From contig OY101124.1 in the NCBI GenBank assembly GCA_956465555.1, forward strand, positions 62,001 through 126,000: a DNA stretch of 64,000 nucleotides, written 5' to 3'. A program made the position numbers and the translations under genes. Source of the DNA: Nitzschia sp. pyKryTriq1 (taxonomy: Eukaryota; Bacillariophyta; Bacillariophyceae; Bacillariales; Bacillariaceae). Shown piece by piece: positions 45,301 through 56,285 of this stretch (its first letter is position 1; the number at the start of each line of letters is the position of its first letter). The notes under the pieces were generated by a model. The model was not told where the DNA came from. It worked only from the letters and a program-made list of their open reading frames with translations, and did not search any database.

Positions 45301-48300
45301 GGACGAACCCAGCGTGTCGTCCGACCAGTCCTCAAAGAATGAGCATTCATCATCCACGGAGGGATCACAATCAGATTTTGAAGATACCGGGGAAAATATC
45401 AAAAGCGGAAACTCGCAGGGCGCTTCTTCGTCGAGCCATGTATCTCAGTCATTCCGCTCCTCAACATCACCTTCTTCATTCCCAGCCTTACAATACGACG
45501 AACTGGGACCTCTACCGTTTGATCAAACTAGTGATTCTAGTTTGTCCTCCGGAGAAATGGACGAGCTCGATGGTTTACTCGATCGCAAAGACAACAACGA
45601 GAAGATCAACAAGGATCGCTTCGACGGTCTCGATGCATTTGACAAGTGGCAGAGTGGCGAAAAGTTGAATCAACGAGAGGCGCTTGCTTTATCACGGTTC
45701 AGAGACCAGCGCAAACGCGAAAGAGAACTGAGAAATGAATTTCAGGATTTGCTTGAAAAGCGAGATAAAGGAGAACAAGTTGACGAGCAAAGACTGTACT
45801 GCTTAGGATTGTTTGGCCGAAGGTTGCTGGGCGAACGTCTGTCTCCCAACGAACGTTTGGACTTGGAGCAATTTTTGCAAAACGGAGGAGCTAAAGCTTC
45901 AGTAAATGAATCTGAAACCTCATCCTCATCTTCAGGCATTCACAACGACTTTGATCAGGACGAAGCAAAGGGGCAGTCGGGAATAGCGGATCCCCCCTCG
46001 CGACCTGTCTCAGGAAGTAACGATCCGTTGGGTCATTTAGCGAACATGAATCAACCCAACGTCGTCTACGAGAGTGACGGCGACTCACTTGGCTCAAGCG
46101 AGCTATTTGATGCTCCCAAGGGCCCCCCTCCAGACAAGCCTTTGCTGGCGGCCGCTATCATGGCCAGAGAGAAGGCCGATGCGTTGGAAAGGGATGCGGC
46201 GAAGAGTGGTGATCCCTTGAAGGGTGAGCATCTGGCGAGATTGAACCAGCCTAATGAAGAGCACGACAGCGACGATGATTCATTGGGCTCTGGGGATTTG
46301 TTTGATGAGCCCAAGGGTCCTCCGCCTGCGAAGCCATTGCTAGCCGCTGCGATCAAGGCTAGAGAGCAAGCTGACTTAGCTAAAGGTGTCGCCAAGATGA
46401 AGCAGGTTGTCATTGAGGACAGTTCGTCAGCTGTTTCTTTTAGTTCCGCCGAGAGCGATGGCACTAGCCGATCGTGGTCACCGTCTCACGCTGATCATGC
46501 TGCGAAATCTGCTGCAGCCGTTCCGTTGCAGAGCACTGCCCCGATTGACGATGAGGATTCAAGTCTTTCTTCAAGCGAGCTCAATGAGCTCAATGACTTG
46601 ATAGACAAACAGGAAAATGGAGAGGATGTGGACGAGGATCGTCTGTACGAGCTTGATCTGTTTGACAAATGGCAGAGTGGAGAAGTGCTCAACGACGCAG
46701 AGAAGAGCGATCTAGATGCTTGTAAGAGACGAAGGCGGCAAGAAAGAGCGTTCCGAAGAGAGTTTGAAGAACTCCTCCAACACCGCGACGACGGCGTGGA
46801 GGTGGACGAAGACCGAATGTATTGTCTGGAGCTGTTTGCGCGCCGCCATCTTGGTGAGGATCTGACGGAGGATGAAGTATTAGACTTGGAAGACTTTGAA
46901 CAGGACCAAGCAAAGAGGCAGTCGGGAGTAGCGGATCCCCCCTCGCGCCCTGTCTCAGGAAGTAACGATCCGTTGGGTCATTTAGCGAACGTGAATCAAC
47001 CCAAAGTGGTCTACGAGAGCGACGGCGACTCGCTTGGCTCAAGCGAGCTATTTGATGCTCCCAAGGGCCCCCCTCCAGACAAGCCTTTGCTAGCGGCCGC
47101 TATCATGGCCAGAGAGAAGGCCGATGCGTTGGAAAGGGATGCGGCGAAGAGTGGTGATCCCTTGAAGGGTGAGCATCTGGCGAGATTGAACCAGCCTAAT
47201 GAAGAGCACGACAGCGACGATGATTCATTGGGCTCTGGGGATTTGTTTGATGAGCCCAAGGGTCCTCCGCCTGCGAAGCCATTGCTAGCCGCTGCGATCA
47301 AGGCTAGAGAGCAAGCTGATTTGGCATCAAAGCTAGCCAAGGTCAACGAGGACGTCAACGAGGACGTCCATGGAGAAATCTCATCTGATGGCTCGTACAA
47401 CGGGGGGAGGAGTAGAACGTCTTCTCACCAAACTCCTTCGTCCTTTCGTTCGGAGAAAGCGGAAACGCGTGCTGAATCTCCTGCATCCCGATCGTCTGAA
47501 ATCTTTGCAGTCAATGACGATTACTCTAGTTTATCGTCGGGCGAAATCGACGAGCTTAATGATCTGATCGAAAAACAGGAAAACGGAGAGGATATCGACG
47601 ACGACCGGCTATATGAGCTCGATCTATTTGATAAGTGGCAAAGTGGCGAGGATCTCGAAAATAAGGAAAAGACCGATCTGGACATTTTCAAGGAAAAACG
47701 TCGACGAGAGCGCTCTTACCGTAAAGAGTTTGAAGATCTCATTCGCCTTCGAGACGATGGCGAGGTTGTTGATGAAGACAGAATCTACTGTTTGGAGCTT
47801 TTCGCCCGGCGGCATCTCGGCGAGGATCTGACTGAGGATGAGTTAATGGAGTTGGAAGGCTTCGAGCAGCAAAACACGAACAAAGCAGCAAAACCATCTC
47901 CCGACCATTTTATGCGTCATTTAGAGAACATGAACCAGCCAAAGCTCGACCACGAGAGCGACGTTGAATCACTTGGTTCGGGCGAGTTGTTTGAAGCTCC
48001 AACGGGTCCGCCGCCTGCTAAACCGTTGCTTGCGGCCGCCATCAAGGCGAGGCAAAAAGCCGAGGCCGAGGAAAAGGCTGCGACAAAAGGTGATGACCCA
48101 ACCAAGGGCAACCATCTATCAAACCTTAACCAGCCCCTCGAAGACCACGATAGTGATGATGACTCACTCGGTTCTGATCAACTGTTTGATGCGCCCAAGG
48201 GACCCCCTCCTGCCAAGCCGCTGCTCGCGGCCGCTATCAAGGCGAGGGAAAAAGCCCAGGCTGAAGCTTCGCCCCGTCATCTAGCGAGTATGAACCAACC

Positions 48301-51300
48301 AAAGGAAGAGCACGAGAGCGATGGTGACTCGCTGGGCTCCACCGAGCTGTTTGACGCTCCCAAGGGCCCTCCACCCGATAAACCGCTGGTCGCCGCGGCT
48401 CTGAAAGCCCGGGAAAAAGCCGAGGCCGAAGCTTCGTCCCGTCATCTAGCGAGTATGAACCAACCAAAGGAAGAGCACGAGAGCGATGGTGACTCGCTGG
48501 GCTCCACAGAGCTGTTTGACGCTCCCAAGGGCCCTCCACCCGATAAACCACTGGTCGCCGCGGCTTTGAAGGCGCGGGAAAAAGCCGAGGCCGAAGCTTC
48601 GTCCCGTCATCTAGCGAGTATGAACCAACCAAAGGAAGAGCACGAGAGCGATGGTGACTCGCTGGGCTCCACCGAGCTGTTTGACGCTCCCAAGGGCCGT
48701 CCACCCGATAAACCGCTGGTCGCCGCGGCTTTGAAGGCGCGGGAAAAAGCCGAGGCCGAAGCTTCGTCCCGTCATCTAGCGAGTATGAACCAACCAAAGG
48801 AAGAGCACGAGAGCGATGGTGACTCGCTGGGCTCCACCGAGCTGTTTGACGCTCCCAAGGGCCGTCCACCCGATAAACCGCTGGTCGCCGCGGCTTTGAA
48901 GGCGCGGGAAAAAGCCGAGGCCGAAGCTTCGTCCCGTCATCTAGCGAGTATGAACCAACCAAAGGAAGAGCACGAGAGCGATGGTGACTCGCTGGGCTCC
49001 ACCGAGCTGTTTGACGCTCCCAAGGGCCCTCCACCCGATAAACCGCTGGTCGCCGCGGCTTTGAAGGCGCGGGAAAAGGCAGAACAGATCGATCAGCATG
49101 AGAAAATGTCTTCAATGGCGGATATTGCGTCCACGAATGTATTGAACAAGCCATTGCCGCTTTTTGAAGATGCCGATGATTCTAGTCTATCTGATGGCGA
49201 AATGGATTATCTCGACGATCTGCTAGATCTTCAAGACAGTGGAGAACCCGTAGATGAGCTGCGCCTTGAAGGACTAGACTTGTTTGAAAAGTGGCAAAAT
49301 GGAGACGAGCTGAATGATAGTGGAAAAGCAAAATTGCAAGATTTCCGGTCGCGTAGAAAGAAAGCTCGCGGTTTGAAGAACGAATATTTAGAATTGATGG
49401 GCAGAAGGGACGAGGGGCAAGAAGTAGATGAAGTGCGCTTGCGCAATCTCGATATCTTTAATCGACACCAACGCGGGGAGCCGTTGACAGTTGACGAACA
49501 GTTTGAACTGCACACCTTTGAGATGGAGGAAGGGGCCAAATCGCAGGGTTCACAAGGTCTGGTGGAAATACCTGATCATCTTTCCAGCATGCATCAGCCG
49601 AAAGAAGAGCATGGAAGTGATGCCAATTCGCTTGGTTCCACGGATCTTTTCGAGCCACCCAAGGGCCCGTTGCCCGACAAACCATTGGTTGCTGCCGCTT
49701 TGAAGGCTAGAGAAAAGGCCGAAGCTCAAGCTTCACCCGACTATCTTGCCGCTATGAATCAGCCCAAGGGAGAGCACGGAAGCGACAGGGAATCTTTGGA
49801 GTCTCGCGACCTGTTCGACGCACCAAAGGGACCGCCCCCCGCAAAGCCATTAGTTGCTGCTGCTCTAAAGGCTCGTAAACTGGCTGACGCGTCAGAAAAG
49901 ACCACTAGAAAAAAAACGACCGATGCTTCCAGCCTCTCAGGAGGCCCATCATCGTCCTCCTCCTCCTCATCTCGATCTTCAGGTACTTCCTCCAGATCGT
50001 CTTCGTCAAAGTCCTCTTCAACTAAATCTTCCCGATCCCTAAGGAAATCGATGGTAGCAAACAAGGTCGATTTTCTTGCCGGGTCAAATATCCCAACTTT
50101 GGAGAGTGTGAAAAAAGGAATAGAGGCCGATGAAAATCGACTCCTCGAAAGCACAGGCGTTGGAGATGCTTCCAGAGAAGACGCCACAAATATTTGGGTG
50201 CCGCCTGCCCTCGATTTTACCGCTACTGCAGTGGACTCGTCATCCACTGCCGACCTTGACCTGTCCGCCTTGTCCCTTGGGATAGGATCGAAACATGGGT
50301 CGTCCAAGAGTCGCAGCTCAGCTTCTAGCAGTGGAGCAAACGAGAAGGAAGAGTCAAAAAGCAGGGAAACTTCCGGGAATTGGAAATCGCCTCTTATAGT
50401 AGAGACACCTGCCAAATCAGTGCCTGACTATGGAGCGAGCAAAGGCAAGACTGACAGAAGGAAAACAAAGAAAAGCGAAATGACGAAAGAAGACGGGTCA
50501 TTCGGAGCTTCATCGAAGTCAAGTAAATCCTCTCGTTCTTCCAAAACCAGCACCGGCAAGCAAGAGACGCGTAAGGATATTCATTCGAGCAAGAAGAAGG
50601 AAGGTCCTGCGGAATTCGACAATGCAGCACCAGACTACAGCATTGCAAGCATGCTTACAAAATCTAACATGTCAAAACGGGCTAGAGCAGCACTCGAGGC
50701 ACTTTCAGAATCCAAGAGTTCAGGAACAAAATCCTCCACGTTTGGTACTGATGGCGCTGTGGACTTTGAAAGCAGTGAATTCCCCGGCGTTTCTTTAGTA
50801 TCGAGGAGGGAAGCCGAGAAGCTTCAAAAGAAACAGCCATCGCCTGATGACTCTTTCGAACGGGAGGTTTACAATCGAGTGGCGCATATCCCTAAAATAT
50901 CGCGGCGACAGGAGAAGGATGACCAATATTTAGCGGGCAAAGAAATTTCCACGGCTTATGAACGACTTCGTTCGTGGGACGAGACCCCCCAATATCCGGA
51001 GAAACCGAAGCAGAATGTCGTCGATGAGACTGAATCGATGAGCAGTCGCATGCGGAAGTCCGCAACTTCATGGGCAGCTCCATTGCAACAATTCAATCCA
51101 TTTTCACACATTCGACGAGTGGCACCATACGAGTCTGCTTCAGAATCACGTCCTGACCCTCCAGACGAGAACTCGAGCGCTCCAACAGGAGAGACAATTG
51201 TGTACAGAGATCGACCGAAAATTGTTTACAGAGATCGTCCCACAACCGAATCTCGGACTACATACTACTTTGATACGGCTGATGATACGTCAGTCACTTC

Positions 51301-54055
51301 GACTTGGGCTCCTCCTTCAGCCTGGTCACCACCAGTAATGAAGAAGATTGGTCGATCTCAAGCGCCTGCGAGTGGACTGCCGCGCCGTTCCAAGTATGGA
51401 AAGTCCACGAGTGAGATAGAATCATCATCGTCGGTGACGTCGAGCAGTTCCTTGTCGATTTGGGCACCACCGGACAAACTTTCCCAGCCTCCCCCGCCTG
51501 ATAGAGCTGCGCTGTATGCTGCATGGTATCGATCGAAGACTCCCGAGTCGCCCCAAGATTCTACTTCCGATCTTTCGTCCAAGAGAGAACCATTTGAGTC
51601 TAGGAATAGCGCTTCTCTTTGGTCTTCACCCGTGGTACAAACAGTCACAACACAGGCGGTCCCCGAATATCTGAACAAACCCTCTATTTTTGATCAGATG
51701 GAGCAAGGAAAAAGCGAAATCGGTAAGACGCCTTTTGAAGATTCCGCCAAATCGTTCGGATACGGTGCTCCTTTGGACGATGTGGAAGAGGAACGATCGT
51801 TTTCCAATGAGAAGGAAGGCGACGGCAAGAGTACGACAACATCTTCGTCGGACGCAAGTTTGTCTGTCTCCAAGAAATCATCGCCCTCGTCGGATAGTGA
51901 TGCATCGGATTCATATAGCGTGGATGTCGAACAAGGACTTTTCAATAATCTTCCGGATTTCCCCCCAGCAGCTGGAGATAAATCTGAGTTCTCTGATAGC
52001 GAAAGCAGTGACGGGCACAGTGTCAATAGTAATGACAGTAGTCATGACGAAATCTCCGAAGACGAGGATTCTTCGAAATCAAAACAGCTAGCAACACCGT
52101 CAAGTATGGCTCAATCGCAGCCTGAATCGACATTGCCAGACATCGAACAGGGTATCCGCAACGACGAAAAGCCCAAGCAAGAGAAACGCCACTTCAATTG
52201 GGTTTCCTGTTCTATAATGCTGTTACTGTTGCTCTTGTTAGTAGGAGGAGGCGCAGCAGCGGCAGTCTTTTTGGTTGATCGGGGTAACGACGATGAGCCA
52301 TCCACCACACCGCCGCCGCCTACCCGCCCTCCGATTACCGCTCCTACGACTCAGCCAACTACTCTTGCGGAAGGAGTCGACGCGATTATTTTCGAATCCT
52401 TGGAGGCAGTTGGTGGCGCAGAAGCACTTACAAACCCCACCAGCCCCCAGTCCGAGGCTTTGACTTGGATCCAAGGAAACGAGAACTTGGCGTCCTACTC
52501 TTCGACCCGTGTCCTACAACGCTACGTCATGGCAACCGTTTTCTACGCTTCAGTCGGCAGTCAGTGGACAAATTCAGACGGTTGGCTTACTAATGAAGAC
52601 GAATGCGAATGGTACACCTCTCAAACTGAAAATGCTGTCTGTAACTCTAATGGTCTGTTCGATGAATTCGACCTGAAGGCCAACAATGTTGCCGGTACGA
52701 TTCCATGGGCAGACCTCGCCACTCTATCGGATCAACTCTTGGTCGCCGATTTTAACAGTAACAGCGTTTCCGGCTCCCTACCTACCCAAATTGGTCTCCT
52801 GACGAACTTGGTCACCCTGAGCATGTTCACCAATCAAGTGACCGGAACACTACCTGTTGAGCTAGGTGGCTTGGCTCAACTACAATACATGGATTTCGAT
52901 AGCAACTTTTTGACAGGGACTTTGCCAGTCGCCCTTTCGAGAATGACCCGTCTGGAGACCCTTATGCTGAGTAACAACCCCATCACGGGGACTATTCCTA
53001 CAGAGATTGGTTTATTGACGGGCTTGAAAAGCTTCTCTGTTCGAAACACATTTGTGAATGGCACCATGCCGCGGGAAATTTGTGACTTGACATCGTTGGA
53101 AACACTGGAAGCAACCTGCACTGATGACTTTGTTTGCGATTGCTGCACCAACGTGGAATGCGGTGGCTCGTCAAGCAAATCTGTTCGGGACTTGATTGTA
53201 GTCAACTCCCCTGATGGTGGTGCCAGTTTGGAAGACCCGGAATCTCCCCAGTCATTGGCTCTTGATTGGCTGGTATCGCCTATCAATAGCGACTATTCAT
53301 CGGAAGAACGTTTGATTCAACGATATGCCTTGGCAACATTGTACTTTGCAACCGCTGGAGACAGTTGGAACAGCAGCTTTTTATGGATGACAAGTGGTGA
53401 CGAATGCCTCTGGTTCACTACAAGTCGTTCGAGTACGATATGCGATCCGGAGGGGCGTCTGGTCGAATTGGACTTGCAGGAAAACAACCTTCTCGGTACC
53501 TTGCCGCTCGAGGTGACCATGCTTTCCGAAAGTCTGCAGATTTTGCGATTGCCGCAGAATTCTTTGGACGGAACTATACCTTCAATCTTGCACGAACTAT
53601 CGACGTTGGAACATTTGGATTTGTCCGCAAATGCATTGGCCGGAAGCTTGCCGAGTGAACTTGGACTTTTCGGCAATGCGTTGACACATCTGACAGTTTT
53701 TGACAATTCGATCGGCTCGACCATTCCTGAAGACTTGGGCCGACTGATCAATCTGCAAGTCTTGGACCTTGGTTCCAACCAACTGAGCGGTACGATTCCG
53801 GCCAAAATTGGGTTGATGCGCAACCTGGCCGGTCTTTCCTTCTTTGATAATAAACTCACTGGGAGTGTCCCTTGTGAGCTTCAAGGATTGGATCGATTGG
53901 AGTTGTTCTACATAGATTCGAATGATTTGGGTCCGCCCATTTGTGACGAAATTTGTGAATTGGAGTTGTTAGAGTTCTGGTCGGACTGTAGCGAGGTACA
54001 ATGTGCCTGTTGCACTACATGTTGCGACGACGAGTTTGGGTGCGTGTCCGAATAA
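33614..54055 (+). CDS. Giant repeat-rich LRR receptor-like membrane protein (~6,800 residues)
   Basis: One frame runs from the ATG at 33614 to TAA at 54055 (6,814 codons) with a single TAG at 43382. I favour 33614-43325 joined to 43392-54055 (6,791 residues). Order: acidic Ser-rich disorder to about 35820; thirteen copies of a ~115-residue helical repeat (SSLSSGEIDELN ... RLYELDLFDKWQ ... RLYCLELFARRHLGE) between 35836 and 49530; about 27 copies of an LNQP...KPLLAAAIKARE unit between them; a 70-residue WAPP repeat at 44404-45260; a disordered stretch with more WxPP motifs; one span (CSIMLLLLLLLVGGGAAAA, nt 52205-52261); a Pro/Thr stem; two LRR ectodomains, each with an N-cap, 5-7 LRRs (LxxLxLxxNxLTGTLP) and a Cys cap. 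The LRRs would face outside and the repeats the cytosol. No kinase. Reads as a receptor-like or adhesion protein with a huge scaffold tail. Confidence 0.8.
38890..40470 (+). repeat. 65-residue (195-bp) unit array, first block
   Basis: Six copies of the LNQP / ESDGDSLGSGELFDAPKG / KPLLAAAIKAREKAEAEE unit. The last three start at 39941, 40136 and 40331, exactly 195 bp apart and almost identical in DNA. Confidence 0.9.
41130..42640 (+). repeat. 65-residue (195-bp) unit array, second block
   Basis: Eight copies; anchors at 41321, 41516, 41711, 41906, 42101, 42296 and 42491, all 195 bp apart. Copies differ by a few bases, and an alternating QPIQEH / QPILEH pattern (41728, 42123) shows that pairs of units were duplicated together. 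Confidence 0.9.
42601..43113 (+). repeat. Segmental duplication of 40441-40953 (2,160 bp apart)
   Basis: The poly-Ser/Arg linker and the ~115-residue repeat at 40441-40953 reappear here with only a few substitutions (for example AACTCG to AACCCG). Identity breaks at about 43113 within the second half-repeat. Confidence 0.85.
43326..43391 (+). other. Possible 66-nt intron covering the in-frame TAG
   Basis: GTGCGA at 43326 and GGGTTCAG ending at 43391 bound 66 nt whose removal keeps the frame (GAA G|GC TCT) and deletes the TAG at 43382-43384. Donors starting GTGCG are used elsewhere in the window (18537). Alternatives are a recent nonsense change, readthrough, a sequencing error, or two separate genes with the second starting at 43586. 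Confidence 0.5.
44404..45260 (+). repeat. 70-residue (210-bp) WAPP repeat, four copies
   Basis: Units begin with SPG-x-EKV-x-WAPPEASFFDKAQ at 44404, 44614, 44824 and 45034, with a decayed fifth at 45244. Each carries two motifs, WAPPEASFF and WAPPDSSYF. Nearly identical DNA. Confidence 0.95.
48260..49080 (+). repeat. 55-residue (165-bp) unit array, five copies
   Basis: CGTCATCTAGCGAGTATGAA at 48275, 48440, 48605, 48770 and 48935, period 165 bp. A shorter relative of the 65-residue unit (SMNQPKEEHESDGDSLGSTE, KPLVAAALKAREKAEAEA). Near-identical copies. Confidence 0.95.
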
Positions 54056-54682
54056 AGGCAAATTCCCAAATGATAATACGGTGCGAGTGAGAGGGGAAAC
54101 ACGTAAAACAGAAAGGACGAGAAATTCAGGGGAAAGCAAATGCACCGCTTCGTTGACATCAAAACATGCATGCATGAAACTATAAACCATAGGATTATGT
54201 TTCTCTCAAGGACACTTTAATCACAAACGATCAAGTTTTCCATTTTCCTCCCCGAGGAGTATGTAGCCGCCGCCCAGAGCACCACATGCGGATTGGAATT
54301 GTATTCATGCTCTCTAGCTAGTAGAGATAAGAAAATTGAGTGCGTCTACCGGTCCTGTGAGTCAAAGACGGCATGATGATGAAATAAATAATGAGGACGA
54401 TGACGAATGACGATGAATGGACGATGACGTGTGTTTTCGTTCGGTACAGTATCCTACAGTACAAGGTAGGTGGTAGCGTATGTCTGTGTTACCAGGTGCT
54501 GTACCTGGTACAGCAGTACAGTATGCATCCCTTCTTCGACGATAAAACCCTCGCGACCTTCACGACAATGCGATGACATATTAGACGACATACAGAGTTG
54601 GAGTTGCCTTCACTATGAAGGTAATACCACTTGTAGTCGCCCGATAACGAGAGCTGTGGTAAAACGTACCGGTGGCAGGATC
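54056..54682. other. Intergenic between giant gene and MsrA
   Basis: Holds (GACGAT)-type runs at 54390-54430 and a GTAC tract at 54445-54525. The frame upstream of the MsrA start stays open to 54470 but reads as low-complexity, so I treat it as 5' sequence. Confidence 0.4.
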
Positions 54683-55549
54683 ATGAGAAGGTTGAATCCA
54701 ACATCCACGGCGGGTTACGCTCTTTCTGCCTATTTTTGGACGTGGACCGGAACAACAACCATATCATTAATACCCGTCCTAGTAGGTTGCTCAGCATTTT
54801 CCGCCAGACGTATTACCGGTATTACCGGTATTTCCGGTATTACCCAGAGTCCGTTGCGCCGGCCGCAATTGTTGTACATGGCCAAGAACAAGAAGAATTG
54901 GTGGCAGTCCTTCTCTGGAGGCGGCTCCTACAACCTTCAGATTGACTATGACTCCCTCGCCTTTCCTGCTCCCGAATTGGCGGCAGCTGCCAAAGCGGGA
55001 GAGATTCCTAGTCATTCTCCCTCACAGCCTCATTTGGAATTGGCAACCTTTGCGGGCGGGTGTTTTTGGGGACTCGAATTGGCCTTTCAAAGAGTGGTGG
55101 GCGTCGAGTACACGGTGGTGGGTTACACCCAAGGACGTGAAACGTGCCCCAACTACGAACAAGTGGGGGCTGGAAACACTGGCCATACCGAAGCGGTTTG
55201 CGTCTACTTTGATCCGTCGGTCGCATCCTATCAACAAATCGTGGACATTTTTTTGAATCGCATCGACCCCACTACTGTCAATGGTCAAGGTAGGGATTTT
55301 GGAAGGCAATACCGGACGGGAATCTACTATCATTCCGAATCGCAAAAGATACTAGCTCACGCGGCGTTGGGGAAGGAACAGTCGAAATCGAAATACCAAC
55401 AACGAGCCATAGCAACTGAATGTCGGGCAGCCATGCCTTTTTGGCCAGCGGAGGACTGTCATCAGCAATATCTTGCAAAGGGGGGGCGATTTGGCACACC
55501 CCAATCTGCCGACAAGAACTGCAGCGACGAGATCCGATGTTACGGATAA
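54683..55549 (+). CDS. msrA: Peptide methionine sulfoxide reductase MsrA, likely plastid
   Basis: 288 residues from the ATG at 54683. MsrA reduces methionine-S-sulfoxide in proteins. The catalytic cysteine is in FAGGCFWGLE (Cys127), followed by VGYTQGRETCPNYEQV, GHTEAV, FLNRIDPTTVNGQGRDFGRQ and AEDCHQQYLAKGG, all at family positions. The N-terminus is bipartite: a signal peptide (TTTISLIPVLVGC) then SAFSARR, a good match to the ASAFAP cleavage site of diatom plastid precursors, then a basic Ser/Thr transit-like stretch to MAKNKKNWW. The ORF is open upstream to 54470, but that would bury the signal peptide. C-terminal Cys residues (NCSDEIRCYG) are candidate resolving cysteines. Single exon. 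Confidence 0.9.
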   Translation: MRRLNPTSTAGYALSAYFWTWTGTTTISLIPVLVGCSAFSARRITGITGISGITQSPLRRPQLLYMAKNKKNWWQSFSGGGSYNLQIDYDSLAFPAPELAAAAKAGEIPSHSPSQPHLELATFAGGCFWGLELAFQRVVGVEYTVVGYTQGRETCPNYEQVGAGNTGHTEAVCVYFDPSVASYQQIVDIFLNRIDPTTVNGQGRDFGRQYRTGIYYHSESQKILAHAALGKEQSKSKYQQRAIATECRAAMPFWPAEDCHQQYLAKGGRFGTPQSADKNCSDEIRCYG

Positions 55550-56285
55550 TCGAGTGTTATAGTATTTCGATATTATGTCCATTTATTAATAATTTCAAAG
55601 AAGAAACTCGCATGGTCTACTACTCTGCGGCGAGTACAGAACGACTTTTCTCTGTAGTACCGGTTATAGATATATACTACACTTACGTGTGTACAAGTAT
55701 TACTCCCACAAGAACAATTTCGCTTATTTAATTATCATCAGCAAAACAAGGAGTAGAAATAATCTACGAACTAGTAGCTATGATGTACGAAGTATAGTAT
55801 AAAAGAATGAAATGGAAATGGCACTCAGCATCTCAACATCCCAACATCCACAACCGTCTGTACTGAACCTGGTACAGTACTCATAGTCCTGAAGGGCGAG
55901 AAGTCATAGAAGTCGATTGTGCGTGGAGCGCGCGCCGCGAGCTCCGATTGGAGAGAGGTCTCGGAGTGGACCGCGAGAGCATCATACCGTACAGTACCTG
56001 GTAACGGTACCTGGTAGGTTCCGTTTCAACGGTCGGCAAAGCACATCTCCAAATAAAAATCGCATTTGATTAGACTACCATGACCATCGATCAGCATGGG
56101 AATCTTCAATACTGATGCTTTTCATTCACTACTCTTTTCATTGTGCACATATATCATCTATCGCACGTACCATTACCATTACCAGTACCCAGTATCAGCA
56201 CCGCACCGATACTTGTACTGCATGGTTGGGCTGGCCCATCTCTTGATAAGCAAACATTGAGCAAGAGAATAAAATTCAAAATATC
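55550..56285. other. Intergenic between MsrA and GT31 genes
   Basis: GTAC motifs at 55860-55880 and 55987-56015 (CCGTACAGTACCTGGTAAC) and short AT-rich runs; a small GCGCGCCGCG at about 55930. No gene seen. Confidence 0.4.

Larger units (their letters stand above)
35836..49530 (+). repeat. Thirteen copies of a ~115-residue dimeric helical repeat
   Basis: Starts near 35836, 36450, 36988, 37718, 38480, 39320, 40695, 42855, 43460 (half copy), 45537, 46559, 47525 and 49180. Each copy is itself two halves sharing LL-x3-x2-G-x-x-VDE-x-RLY-x-L-x-LF-x-x-x-x-x-GE-x-L, so the basic unit is about 45-50 residues. Charged, helical, no Cys. It matches no family I can name. Copies at 36988 and 45537 are the most diverged. 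Confidence 0.8.

Noticed and set aside
44421-45668. 415-residue plus-strand Arg-rich ORF
   Set aside because: Out-of-frame reading of the 210-bp WAPP repeat. The real frame continues through the giant gene on both sides.
43586-54055. Separate second gene starting at 43586
   Set aside because: Frame and repeat family are continuous from before the TAG to after it (43385-43585 is open and coding-like), so one gene is simpler.
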